DNA of 64,000 nt from Immersiella caudata (lineage: Eukaryota > Ascomycota > Sordariomycetes > Sordariales > Lasiosphaeriaceae), in NCBI GenBank assembly GCA_030512335.1, contig JAULSU010000004.1, positions 5,890,001 to 5,954,000 of the forward strand, written 5' to 3'. The translations under genes and the position numbers were made by a program. This document shows positions 32,770 through 44,637 of this stretch, piece after piece. How positions within the stretch are numbered: position 1 is the stretch's first letter; every line of letters starts with the position of its first letter. A model generated the notes under the pieces. It did no database searches. It was given only the letters and a program-made list of their open reading frames with translations, and was not told where the DNA came from.

Positions 32770-34185
32770 CTGATTATCTCCGGATCCAGACTCGAAGCAA
32801 TGGTGGGCCACAAATGGCATATGGCATGGATGGGATTGCGCAAACGCGCCCTGTTCCAATGAACGGCGCCGAAGACGTCAATCAACCATGTGGCATTCGT
32901 CAATCGCAAGATCGGTGCCGATCCGGCTTCGACAGACACCCATCTGATAAGCGGCCACGCCCCCGGGCCTCGGATGTGGGTGTCGTGACTCTGTGGGGGA
33001 AGGTGGAGGACGGGATGTTGACAGACGCGGAGTGGATCACGTCATCGCCGTTCCGACCCCCTGAAAGGCACTCAAAATCCGTCTGCCCACCCGTCACTGG
33101 CCAGCACGCCATTCGCGAATCCACGCGCTACCGCGAATTCATTCCTTGGTTCGGTGGTCCTGGGGATAAGTCCGCGTGTCCTTGTCGGCGATAACACAGA
33201 CGAAGCATTGTCATTGGGGAGGGACGGAGGACTGTGAGGCTGTGCGCGTCTCATCGGAGGCACCCATGACGGGCATAATAATAATTGCGAGATACAGCAG
33301 CGCGAAAATGTCAGATGATTTCTTCCGATATCGTACGAATGGGTTACCAATCTGTTTTGCAGGGCTAAGGTGGAGCGCATTTGCACCCGAGGAGACGAGA
33401 AAAGGGGCTGCAGTGCAGCGTCGGGAGCCATCCAATTCCATCCCGTGTCATCTCCGGGACATCAATCCGCCAGCTTTCTTTGTGCTTTGGTAATCACGGA
33501 GCGGGGTTGTGTGAATTGTGCTCGTCGTTGTTTGTTCCGGTTTCATTGAGGCTTGACACGCGGTGTAAGACATTTGGAAACTGCGCCCTCAGCGATCACC
33601 AATACCTAGTATCTGGCATCGACTGCTGAGTACGGTCTGCAAACGTCCGTGATGGTAATAATCGGATGAGGAAAACCAATGTAACGACAATCGCTTCAAT
33701 GGGCACAAACGGCAGGTTGCCAAACGGGACGAAGCTACCTGGTGATGGAACTCAGGCCGCTTCAACTGGTTACAATAGCCATGTCTCCTGGAAAGGCATC
33801 GTCTCTGAACACAATCGCCACAATGGATTGAGAAGGTGCTTGATTCCGAGGTATACAATCAAGACTCTCAAAGTGACATGATTCCCACCCCCCTAAAGGA
33901 CTGCCCAGGAATGGTCTGATTAGGTCTGCTTTGTGCTTGACAACCGCTCATTCCACTTCATTCAGTTGCAATACCTCAAGATGAGACTTACTGTCTCATG
34001 CCCTAAGCTATCGCCAAAGCCCGACTCACCCAGTCGAGGCGGATTTGATGATATAAACCTGAAGACATTCCAGATGAGAAACCTGCAGATCAGAACGCTG
34101 CATCTCTCCGACTTTCAAGGCAATAGCCCAGCTCGAATCCTAATTTTCACTAAAGGGTTGTCACCTGAGAGTTTCTGAAGACATC
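32770..34185. other. Intergenic, nothing recognised
   Basis: About 1.4 kb between divergent genes. Open frames are short and lack motifs. Confidence 0.45.
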
Positions 34186-35506
34186 ATGGCCGACTTCAAC
34201 CCCCTCATCAGCAATGGAACTTGCTACTACTCCACGGGTCTACGATCTGACGGCAGATTCCTCCCTTGCGGCAACTCTGCTTTTGGACATGTGTCTTGCT
34301 GCTCAGCTGGAGACATGTGTCTCAGTTCCAATGCTTGCTTCAACTCGAGATGGGGGGTGACGTATCTCGCTGGATGCACCGACAGAAACTACCAAGATGC
34401 AACTTGCCCTCGGAAAGATGACGAGAATGGTATGTGCACGCCCAAAGGCGCTTTCCGTTCAGGAGTCCGAAGCTGATGAGTTACCTCTAGAGCACCCCTG
34501 GGTCGGCCTCGTCTACTGCAACCAGAGAAAGTGGATTGCGTGCACACAATCAGCAAGTCCCCTAACCATCACCAAGCCTGATGGCTGCACCTGTCCCAAA
34601 ACGGTGATATCACTCATCATCACTGCCCCCGCGACGATAGAGAGTCTAGGTTGGCTTCCTATGACCTCTGGAGGGACGATTGACTGGTATTCGGACCACA
34701 TCCCGACTCTTTCATCGACTCTTCCTGTCACGAGCTGCTCCGACCCGTTGGAAGCCGCTATGACTCCAGACCCCCTGCGTACTTTTCAAGCAACAGGGAC
34801 AGGTCGTTTCACCGGAACCTTCATCACCGATGCCAGCGCCACAACTCAAACTCAGCCTTCTTCCCAGCCGCCGCCCGACTCAACCACCACGGCCTCGAGC
34901 CCGCCAGACGGACTGGACTCAAGGGGCCGGTTGGGAATCGGTTTTGGCGCTGCAGGGTTTGTTATCGTCGCAGCTGTCTTTGCTTGTTTTTTCTACATCA
35001 GAAGGGAGAAAAACAAGAAGAGTCATGACACCGATGCTGAAGCCCAGAGGGGGCAGCTGGAGGGCGGGTCTCCTTCTGGAAAGGTCAAGCAGAAGGTCAC
35101 CGGTTGGAACAACCGCAACCCAATGCTCCTCAACAATTGCTCTGTCACGTACAATAACAACGGTGGCGCTACAAAGAACAGGGAGTCACTCCCGTCTAGG
35201 GCATTGGATGCCCTGCTCGGGCTTGGACGCTGGCACCAAAACATCGAAGAAGAGCACCCGGTCCCGCTCGCGGCCATCCCGGCCAAGTCACCATCTACAG
35301 GCTCAATGACTCCCGAGTCGTGGAGCAGTAGCAGCGAAGGTATCAGAACGCCCGAATCGAGCACCACCAGGAGCCAGCGCTCGCCAGTCAACGGCACATA
35401 CAATCGAATCGAAACGTCCCTTTCTGCGGTCGGCAACAGAGGAGCAACCAAACCCTGTCCTGGGCACTCAGACGATTTTCATCAGTCCCGTGAGGAAGTT
35501 GATTAG
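34186..35506 (+). CDS. Cys-rich single-pass membrane protein
   Basis: Exons 34186-34429 and 34491-35506 give 419 residues. The N-terminal ectodomain is Cys-rich (NGTCYYSTG, FLPCGNSAFGHVSCC, GDMCLSSNACFN, LAGCTDRNYQDATC), a pattern common in fungal membrane proteins that lack an obvious signal peptide. A Ser/Thr/Pro-rich stalk follows (TTASSPPDGL), then one transmembrane segment (GIGFGAAGFVIVAAVFACFFY), a basic stop (RREKNKKS) and a long Ser-rich cytoplasmic tail. A surface sensor or adhesion role is possible but unproven. The frame stops at TAG 35504-35506, yet the same frame stays open for 92 more codons to 35782. Confidence 0.8.
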
Positions 35507-35782
35507 GGCGGGTACATGGCTCGGAGGACGCTTAAAAGGGTCAGCACACGTCAGTGGAGACCAAACTCCGAGCCTCAACAGGAGCAGTCTCGACAGCCTG
35601 ATCAGATGTTTGGTGGGAGCGGAGGAAGTTCCAGTCAAGAAAGAAGGAAGCAGAGGAGTTCGCCGCCGCGACCGAGGTTACCGCAGCGCGGAGCGACTGA
35701 CTCAGCGTGGGAGGAATGGACGCGTGGACGAAAGAGTGAGGACGATCCGCCGGAGGGTCAAGGGGGTTATGTTTTGAAGTAA
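35507..35782 (+). other. Open in-frame extension past the stop of the preceding gene
   Basis: Same frame as exon 2 of the membrane protein, with no stop until TAA at 35780-35782. It encodes a Ser/Arg/Gly-rich, low-complexity tail like that of the preceding protein and ends GGYVLK. It could be a lost C-terminus after a nonsense change, a readthrough extension, or chance. Confidence 0.35.
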
Positions 35783-36125
35783 ACAATCCCGCACCTCAAA
35801 ACTGGGTACGAATTGAGAGGTTGTTGTGATGATTTCTTGGTTGAGCGTTGGCTTTGAGCCAAGTAATTAGACCGAGGTAGATGAAGGCATGATAGAGCCT
35901 GACCACTAAATAGACTAAAAATCACATACAAAGTCGCCGAGTGACGCCAACCTAATGCTGCGCCGTAGCTAAGGCCAAGGATTGTGCGCTTCATTCCCAA
36001 CTATAGGCGTCCCGGTCAACTCCTCCATGTGAGGTATTGAGAGGTATATAGGTTAAATGTTTGGCCCCCTGGGTACGTGACCCTGTTGCTGCATTCAGAC
36101 TCTTCAGAAATTAACGGATTCCGAG
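35783..36125. other. Short intergenic spacer
   Basis: Nothing recognised; contains the promoter of the gene at 36126. Confidence 0.4.
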
Positions 36126-37083
36126 ATGTGGTCCGCTACCACTCTCGTTACTCTCACTGCGCTCTTCATCAACAGAGTCTCTTGCGTCGTACCCCCTAAT
36201 TCCAGGCTGATACACGTCGCATCACTGCAGAAACTCACCCTCGGCATCCCACAGTTCACGCACAATTATCTCGCTCACAGAGATGCCGTGCTACACAACC
36301 TTCCATTGGTCGATAGGTTGGAATTTGCTAGCAAGGAAGTCAAATTCTGGAGCGTTCTTGGATGTGCTCTCCAGCAAGTCTTGCCCCTAGCCGTAGAGGG
36401 AGAACGGTTTTAATCTCCCGGATCCGGAGGAGGAGAATGCCATCCTATTCCCACCGGAACTGCCAGCTGCCCCAATCAATCGGACTTAATGCCATCCTAT
36501 TCCCACCGGAACTGCCAGCTGCCCCAATCAATCGGACTTATCTATCACAACCGAACCAGAGGTTTTTTCCCGAGTTTCGCAGCGAAAAACCCATGTTTCT
36601 GGGAAGATTCATCGGTCAAATCATCAACCTCGAGGATGAACCCATCGACATGTCGCCCCAGAACGTACCAATCATCACGGCATTCACAGCTCTGTTTCTG
36701 TCGCTCCGAGAATCATGAGCCGCTGGAAACAACTCACCAGCAGCATGCATGCTCTCCGGGGCTCTGTTGCCAGAGCTACAACTACAAAAACGGGCACTTC
36801 CAGATCATCGCCCACGTCGACCACTCGGGCCACTAAAACAGGGACCCAGAGATTCGTTCCCATGACATCACAAATCGCAGCCATCTGGCAGAAGCGCTAC
36901 CCCCACCTCTTTGCTGAACCGGCGCTGGCACCAACTCCCACCACGAGACACAAACGTTCAAACTCCACACCTGTCTCGTTTTCAACAATCACCGTCACGA
37001 CCATGACGATAGATGTGCTGTACGAAGGAGACTACGCCCTGACGGCCACTCCTTATATCCTGGTACCTATAGAATACCACTAA
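36126..37083 (+). pseudogene. Secreted-protein gene broken by a 52-base tandem duplication
   Basis: It begins with a signal peptide, MWSATTLVTLTALFINRVSC. Downstream, GFNLPDPEEENAILFPP continues to APINRT and, with one copy of the duplication removed, to YLSQPNQRFFPEFRSEKP. As it stands the first copy runs into TAA at the junction. Further pieces in other frames (CCQSYNYKNGHFQIIAHVD; VSFSTITVTTMTIDVLYEG) look like later parts of the same protein, though introns were not resolved. Family not recognised; an extracellular Cys-containing protein is likely. Confidence 0.5.
36437..36540 (+). repeat. Perfect 52-base tandem duplication
   Basis: Two identical 52-base units (36437-36488 and 36489-36540), each starting atgccatcctattcccacc and ending ggactta. 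The unit contains no GT, so it cannot act as a canonical new intron. Confidence 0.97.
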
Positions 37084-37762
37084 AAAGAAATGTCATTTCC
37101 TAGTGCATTTTTTTTTTTCACTTTTCATCGCAAATCGATGATTCTCTTCTTCCATGTCCGCTTGATCGTCATTCGTTAAAGTAAAGTTCGGACATAGCTG
37201 CCAGGCCGAGCATGGGTAAATGCCCTCTACGGGCTGATGCAGCAGGCTGTCGGCGGCTGGGAAGGTAGGTCTGGATTGTTGGGTTTCTGGGAGTGGGCAT
37301 GGTGTGCGATTGGTGGAGGATGCAGGGAAGGATCGTCTCCACCTTGGCGGAAGCAGTCCTAAAGGCACGTGACACACGCCTGCATCTGTGAGGAAAGAAG
37401 GAAAGAACAACCCCGAAGCCTTCGTCCCATCGCCAAAATCAGTCACCCCACCCGCATCCATCCCGCCATTTCAATTGGTCCCCCATTACCTCTACTTGGT
37501 ACACATATCGTCAACATTATTTAGTTCGTCGCTTGACGGCCGCCTGTCCCCGGATACCCTTGATAACGATGCCGAATGCGGATAAGATACCGAGCGCGAC
37601 ACTGCTGCCTCAACTCCATTTAGCGCCTGACGTAGGCATGGGTCCAATTGGGTGCGCCGCACAAGTTCCCTGCACCTTCAGCCGCGGAATTTCGGGGCGT
37701 CGCGATTCCTCTCATTTCCCATTTTCTTCCGTCGTAAAACCAGGTACGAACCATCGCCCAGC
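37084..37762. other. Promoter region of the NLR-like gene
   Basis: Contains a T-run near 37109-37120. In-frame codons extend upstream of 37763 but have no start-like character. Nothing else recognised. Confidence 0.4.
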
Positions 37763-40700
37763 ATGGCCGCGATGCACCAAACGCTGGCGGAAATGTGGCG
37801 AGATGCCCAGCTCCGCTTCAGTGACTTGACGGGTGCGGACCTTGTCAGCCACGCTGGACTGGGCGATATACAGAGGCTCGTTGAAGCTCGGCTCGGCGAG
37901 ATGGAGGAAAAGTCATCAGGTCACGTTCGCAAGCGCAAAGATGTCGGCTTGAACATCTTGTCATGCATCAAGATGCTGGGTGGCATTGCGGCCAAAGGTG
38001 CATCAATGGTTCGTCCCCTTCCCTCATCAAAAACGGAAGCTTGTGGGATTGACACGAGCAGGCCATCGAACCAACAGATCTCTGCTTCAGCGCCATCTCC
38101 CTCCTGCTGGACATACCACAGAAAATACGCGACTTTCACGAGCTCATCGAGGAGGTGTTTGTCGAGATTCTGTCCGCGTTGTCACAGTTCAAAATCTACG
38201 TGAGGATCGACCTGTTGGACAAGATTGATGGAGACCTCAAAATGTCAATTCACCGCGTGTTGATCAGCTTTGTCGACATATGTGCCAAGTGCATCAACGT
38301 CTCGAAAAGCGGCAGGTGGGAGAGATTCAAGGGCCACGCCAAGCGCGTACTGTGCGAGGACAAAGGGCTGGAGGACGAGCTCAAGAAGCTGAAGAACCTC
38401 GTTCGCGGCCAGCAGTACGTGCAAAATGCGGTGTCGCTCGAGGCGGTCCTGGGAAACAAGGAACGACTCGTCGAGGTCCTGGCCAAACTCTCGCAGACAG
38501 AGGTCAAGATGACCGCGGTGGAGACGGGAGTTGAAATCCTTGTTGAAGCCGAGGGGACACGGAGGCAAGATGCCTCGAAGCGACAACAGTTGATGCACAT
38601 CAGGAAGTGCCTAGGGATCTCTAAACATGCAACCGAGGGCTCAAGGTCTATGCATGAGGACCGCGTCCGAAGGTTCATCCCAGGAACTGGTCAGTGGCTG
38701 GAATCCTGCGAGCCGTACATGCCTTGGTCCAACAGGCGCAGCGAATGCGCGGCATCGATGCTCTTCCTCTCCGGCCCGCCGAGTGTTGGAAAGTCGTTTA
38801 CCGTCTCGGCAATGATTGAGCGGTTGATGTCGGAGAAGACACATTCAGGGGACCCAGACAGGTCCATCATCGCGTACTACTTCTTCACCACGCCAACGGG
38901 GAAGCGCGACGACGAGAGCCGGCCTGTTGCGACGGCCTTCAGTTGGATCTGCTTGCAACTTGCCGAACGAGACGCAGCGTACGCAAAAGCAGTCTACGAG
39001 ATGCTGTCCCAGCCGGGTACCGAGAGCCTCGTCAAATCAGCCGATAGCCTGACTCTCTGGAGAACTTTGCGATTGGGTGCCCCCGCGCGTGGTGCTACCC
39101 ACTACGTCCTGCTTGACGGCGTCGACAACTTGCCCAAATCGTCCCTCGATCAGCTGCGTGACGTATTCCGCGAGCTCCCCGGCGCAGGCAGCAGCGGCAA
39201 CCACTCCAAGATTCGAGTACTGGTTTCCGGCGACTCCGAAACCTTTGACCCCGACATGCAACAAAAGGGGTGGGCGGTGATCGATATGCGCCAGCAACTT
39301 GCCGAGGATATGCGCAAGTACGTCCGGCACGAACTCGATGCGTTGTTTCCAGACCGACGGCTAGCCAAGCAGAAGCAGGACATAGAGGACCGACTGCTTT
39401 CCCAGCCATCTTACACCTTTCGCAGCATCTTGAACGCGCTGGACAACGTGCGCAAGCTGGTCGAGTCAAGTGGCGCCGTGGAAGAACTCGACCAAATCCT
39501 CGCGAACTCCAGTCGGGACCCAAAGGATATCGCCAAAGAGGAGATGGAGAAGCTTGAGGAGCAGCTGAATGCGCGGCAGATCAGCCTCTTGAATGAACTC
39601 CTCGCCTGGGTTGTCTGCGGGCGCGAGTCGTTCAGTGTCGAGCAACTGGAAGCCGCCCTCTTTCTCCGGTTCAAAGAGACAATCCTCGAGGGAGTGGATA
39701 AGTTTATCGAGAAAAGACTGAGGAAAGTCTTCATCACAAACCCAAGCGGCCGCATCCTCCTTGCCGATGGAATCAAGGAAGTTGTCGTGAAGGAAAGAGA
39801 AGTGCCCCGGACCATGGCCGACCGTCCTTTGATCAGTTTGGACATCAAAATTGCCAATGCTGACCTCGAAACGGTTCAGCGCTTTCTGTGGGATCTAACA
39901 CGTCACTCGACACTCGAGAACTTTTCCTTCCGGGCTGACACGATGGTGGCCTCGAAGCAGTCACCAAAGGGTCACATCAGAGCCAACGAAATCGACGCCC
40001 ATCTCGCCATCGTGAAGAGCACCATCGCTTTTCTTCGCGAACCCAAAGACGCAAAAACCCAAGCCATCGGGAGCTACCTGATGCAATGTTTCCCACAACA
40101 CCTAGAGGCCCTCCGAAACGCCACGGGTCTCGACAGCATCGGGGCCGACGACAAGAAGATGATTACCAAGTGCGTGTTTGATCTTTTTGACGACGTCGAG
40201 ATTATCAAGAAACACTGGGATGCCTGCAGCAAGGTCACTTGGTTCAAAGATCAAGCTCAGCTAGCCATCTTTCTCAGCTGGCTGCAAGACAGCGCGGCCA
40301 CTAGCAGTTTTTCCCGGAACGACAGAATCTGGCTGAACGAAGTGGCCCAGAGCACCAACCCAGGGCGTGCCCTTCTTACCCCCGTCATGTGCATGGTCGC
40401 ACGTCTATGGCTTCGGGGGCGAGTCGGCCCGGCCATAACGTGCGCCCAATGGATCACCGGATCCCTTCGGTTAGGAGCAAAGGAAGCATCTGTCTCTCCC
40501 TCCAATGGCGTCCTAGGCAAAGAATCGAGCAACATCGCCAATAAACCGGACGACACGAGGGCAGTCGTCGGCGAGCTGGGCGAAGGTCAAATCAAGATAT
40601 TACCCTCCGAGTCTAGCGCAATTGCGGTTTCAAAGGCTGAGAACTGGTGCCGAATTGTTCTTGGGCTAAAGCAAGAGGACCAAGATTCGGTCTGGCACGA

Positions 40701-42528
40701 ACGGCTTGCTGATACGTACGTCAGCCTTGGCCTTCATGTAAGAGCATGTGAGGAGTACATCGCCGCACAGGCTTTGCCTAACCCATCGTTTACGGCGTTT
40801 CTACGCATGGCCAGCTCGCTTTGGAGTCGGGGGCGCATTTCCGAGGCCAATTCGATGCTGGAGAACGCTCTCAAGAAACCTGAGATCTCCAAGACTTTAA
40901 CAGAAAAGGAAGTCATCTCGTCATACAGCTACATCGCTGAGGGGTACGCCCGGCTATGGAGACCAGAGCAGGCAATATCGGCGTGCAAGATGGCGCTCGA
41001 GTTACAACCAGACGATGGACATTGTCGTTGCCTTCTCTTCACGTATTATACCAAGTTCAAAAGGGACCAGGATGCGCAGGAACTCTTAGTAGCGGCGGCG
41101 AAGCACATGTGCGAGTGTACTACCACAGGGCGCTCGCGGAGCCAGCTCGCCGCGCTGTTGGACTCGCTCGTCGGTGTTGAACACTACAGGGGAACGCTTA
41201 CCGTGGCGTACATTCTTGGAGTAGCGTCCAATGCAGGCTTTTTCGACACTCTGTTGCACGACCTGGAGACGGCCATCGACGCAGCGAGAATACAGAGCCG
41301 GCACTACGAACGGGCGGCGCTGCTGCTCTACCACGGCATTGCAAGATTCTACCGCTACCGATACGACCCAAGCGCCGGGACTGCAGATGCAGATATAGCC
41401 CGGGCTCTGAGCCTCTGGAAGGAGTCTTTCCTGCTGGCGCAACAATACATGCTCCAACGAAAGTGCGCCATGACCGAGGTCTGCAAGCAAGTGTCTTTGT
41501 TCCAGAGTTGCTACCATTTCGACCAACTCATGAACAAGACCAAGAGCCAGAATCTGCGGGTCAACTACGAGCCCCAGGACCACCTGGCTAAGCTCGAAGA
41601 CCTCGTCAAAACGGACAACAAACGACTAGACTGCGGCTGCTGCGGCAGTTTCTCGCCTGCAGAGGCGTATCTCGCCAGCTACCATGCCGCCCAAGGCAAC
41701 ACGACCAAAGCCAGGGAGACGCTCGCGACCGAGATGAACAGAGTCCTCGGCATGCTCTCCGACGGTAACGGACGCAACGACTTGATGGCCCTCAGTCTCC
41801 TCTACAGCATTCTCCTTCACGCCGGCGATATGGACAACGCCGTGGCTGCCGTATGCCTGATGACCTTTTCAACTGTCCCAGCTCGCAGCGTCAAGGATAT
41901 CCTGCGGGAGCTGACACTAGGCTCACGGCGAGACGTGCCAACCGAAGAAGAAACGAAGAGCGTCATGGATATCACCAGCCTCTGTGAGGAACAGCTCCAA
42001 GCCACACCCGAGGACGACACGCTAAAGCACATCAAGAAGGTCCACGCCAAGATCAGCAAATTGATCGAGACCTCTCCCAACAACAAGTACTATCCTCCCA
42101 CCAGAGACACGCTCACCGCAGTGGAAGAGGCCATCGCCTCTGGCACGTATTACACCTGCGACAACTGCCAAGTGACATGGGACTTTGAGCACACTCTGTA
42201 CGCCTGTCGGTACTGCTTTGACGTAGCCTTTTGCCAGACATGTCTAGATGCGCTGAAGGGGAAGGGGCACGAAGGTACTAGCCGACAGCAGCAGACGGCG
42301 CTCTTTTGCGGGCCGAATCACGACTGGTTGGAGATGCCGAGGTGGAATGCTAAGCGGTGGGCTGAGGCGTTTAGGAAGATGGCTAGGGTTCCGCGTGCAA
42401 AGGGAAACCAAGGAGACGGGCCTGATGGGGAAGGGTATGAGCTTTTGGGTGCGAGTGCGTGGCTGTCAAGGGTGGTGACGGATTGGGGGTTGAAGGATGA
42501 GGAGTGGGATTTTGGGCCAACTCAATGA
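37763..42528 (+). CDS. STAND/NLR-like protein: Goodbye-like N-domain, P-loop NTPase, TPR repeats, C-terminal ZZ-like finger
   Basis: Exons 37763-38008 and 38062-42528 give 1570 residues; the intron has a weak donor (GTTCGT). The N-terminus (LAEMWRDAQLRFSDLTGADL) resembles the fungal STAND N-terminal Goodbye domain, continuing to about residue 190. The NTPase has Walker A FLSGPPSVGKSF at about 320 and Walker B YVLLDGVDNL at about 432, followed by a winged-helix-like region. Helical repeats of TPR type occupy about 960-1130 (IAEGYARLWRPEQAISACKM) and possibly further. The C-terminus has CDNC..YACRYC..AFCQTC at about 1446-1475, a ZZ-like zinc finger, and then GPNHDWLEMPRW. STAND proteins switch from ADP to ATP and oligomerise on ligand recognition; in fungi they act in allorecognition. 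The ligand is unknown. Confidence 0.85.
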
Positions 42529-42669
42529 AGGAGGCTGGGGAGGGGGATTGATGTTGATCCCTAAACTGGATGTTAAAACTGTCGCCTGAAGTAAAAACGT
42601 CTCGTGGAAGTGCAAGCTCATCAACAAGAAGCATCCAGCTCCTACCTATCCCCTGAATCCGGATTCTCT

Positions 42670-43955
42670 TTAGGATGAGAGAGTGGCTACATACTTGACA
42701 GCCTCCTCATAGAGAATCCTGCCAGCATCGGGATTGCCAGGATCCGGGTTACTAAGACTCTCCTTCTGCGGTTCCAAGGCCTCAGTAAGTGCTTTGAGGA
42801 CCGGCAACCCACGGTGCGTGCTGATGATAGCTAGCACGGGCAACAGGGTCTCCCTCCACTCCTTGAATCCAAGAAGGCTCGAAAGTCCACCTATGACGTT
42901 GGCCATCTCCTTTTCCCCTGGTAACTCCCCCAAGGCAATAAGAGCATCCAGCGCAAAGCCCTCCTAGTGGATAGCGGCCAGCAGCAGAGATCTCCGAACT
43001 TCAGGTTGTGCGGAGTCCAGGACTCGAAGTACTGCCGCGCAAACTCTTTCAACCGCCAAAGTCGGATGAATTCGTCCCGTCGTTCACATTCCGGCAAGAC
43101 GCCCTTGAGAATGTCGACATCATATCTTCCCGCCCATTCGGGTGTCTTACGGTATTCTTCCACAGCCTGGGCCAGGAAACGCTCCGAGTCGAGCGACTGC
43201 TGGACATCTTCAGGCTCCTCAGCTTAAGGGTCCACGATCCCCCATAAAATTAGACTCGCTTTCTTGGATTGCGAAGCCGTTTCCAATGGAGTGAACGGTA
43301 TATCACTTTTCAAATGCTCCCTCGCGAAATCCTCGAGAGTGTCGATACCGGTATTTCCAGCACGGCCGCTCCAGTCCCAGACAATCCACAGCTCATGCTG
43401 CAGCGCCGCTTCCTTCTCCTCCTTGGCCCAGTCCAAGTTGGCGTTCAAAGTCGTGTTTCCCAGCAATAAGAATAAAAAATTTGCCCTGCCTCCTGACGAA
43501 GACACATTGCGCCTGCTGTTGGGAACCCGCATTGGGAACCAGCAGGCGGTTCAAGGCGAATGAAGAGGTCATTCACCTTCGCCGGCCTGAGGTGCTCCAC
43601 GTCGACTGGCAACTGAGACTTATCTTGTTCATTTTGCAAGCCGACCCATACGTACGGCTTGTGTTTCTCCGTCTAGGGATCTGTCTCTCGAACGTGTCCG
43701 ACGATTTGGCCCTTGCCCCTGAGTAGCATGGCTTGCGGGGTTCCTGATATTCCGAAGGAGTCCACGGTCAGGGTGTTCCGGAAATAGAATGACACAAGAC
43801 GGTGCATTAGCTCTGGGAGAGGCATATTGTAGTCTCGCGTTAGGCCCGTTCCGTCCAGTCTTCCTTTGGCGAGCCCAATTAGGGCGGAGACTTTATCGTG
43901 GGGATCGATAGCTTCGTTATCCATGAAGCAGTCGAGCAGACCAGATAAGGGCGCA
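42670..43955 (-). pseudogene. HET-domain gene relic
   Basis: Minus-strand pieces in several frames carry HET hallmarks: AIDPHDKVSALIGLAKGRLD followed by TRDYNMPLPELMHRLV (about 43930-43790) matches the DPRDKV-ALLGL..DY block. Then come LRPAKVNDLFIRLEPP, LNANLDWAKEEKEAALQHEL and, at the end, ILYEEAVKYVATLSS. Stops and frame changes separate them, and the N-terminal catalytic-like part is absent beyond about 43955. This is a truncated, decayed HET gene. Confidence 0.55.
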
Positions 43956-44444
43956 ATGCCCAGTGTGAACCTGCCGTCGGCCTTTCCTGCTGGGTTCGTG
44001 TTCTGCTTCTTGTTGGCAGACATCGCCCTCGCCGCCCCGGTCGAAACCTGCTCTCGTCTCGTAAACATCGTCAACCTCTTCTCGGCCGGCCAATGCAACC
44101 ACGTCGAGCACAACTGGGTCATGGCAACCCAGCTTGACCCACAGTGGTTCCAAACCGTGCGGACTTCCAACAGATGTCAGAACACCTGGGGCGATGAAAA
44201 GAGTATCAGGGTGTCGTATCTTGATAAGAAGTACCCGTGTAAGTTATCACATATGGGTGGCAGTCAATGGTCAAAGCTGATAAAACGGGAAACAGTCACG
44301 GTGCACAACGTTGCCGACTGCGACTTCGTGAACCGCGGTGGGAATATGGGGGCTGTGAATGCGGTTACGCTGCCGAGTAGCGCGTGTGTGACGAATCCGA
44401 ATGGGTTGTGGAAAAGCTTTGCGATTAGGAGATGCGCGTCGTAG
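43956..44444 (+). CDS. Small secreted cysteine-containing protein
   Basis: Single exon, 162 residues. The ATG at 43956 opens a good signal peptide (PAGFVFCFLLADIALAAP, cut near AAP-VETC). Seven cysteines are spread through the mature part (VETC, GQCNH, NRCQN, YPCKL, ADCDF, SACVT, RRCAS). No family was recognised. It reads antisense across the edge of the HET relic. Longer in-frame starts upstream lie inside the relic and lack signal character. Candidate secreted effector or surface protein. Confidence 0.55.
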   Translation: MPSVNLPSAFPAGFVFCFLLADIALAAPVETCSRLVNIVNLFSAGQCNHVEHNWVMATQLDPQWFQTVRTSNRCQNTWGDEKSIRVSYLDKKYPCKLSHMGGSQWSKLIKRETVTVHNVADCDFVNRGGNMGAVNAVTLPSSACVTNPNGLWKSFAIRRCAS

Positions 44445-44637
44445 TGTTGTGGAAAAGGAATTGCTTAGCAGGTCCCTCTGAAAGGAGAGTCAAGTCGAGA
44501 GATTTGTTACCTAGGCAGTCACACATGCTTCGAATTTAAGCCGGTTTGCATCAGCCCCTTGGGCAGTAGTATACTGGTAGATGACCTCCAACCGCAGTAT
44601 CTGCTAGCCAGATACTGACGGCAAACCACCTCCCATG

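Noticed and set aside
36437..36540. Intron gain by tandem duplication
   Set aside because: The 52-base unit contains no GT donor, so a canonical new intron is not possible.
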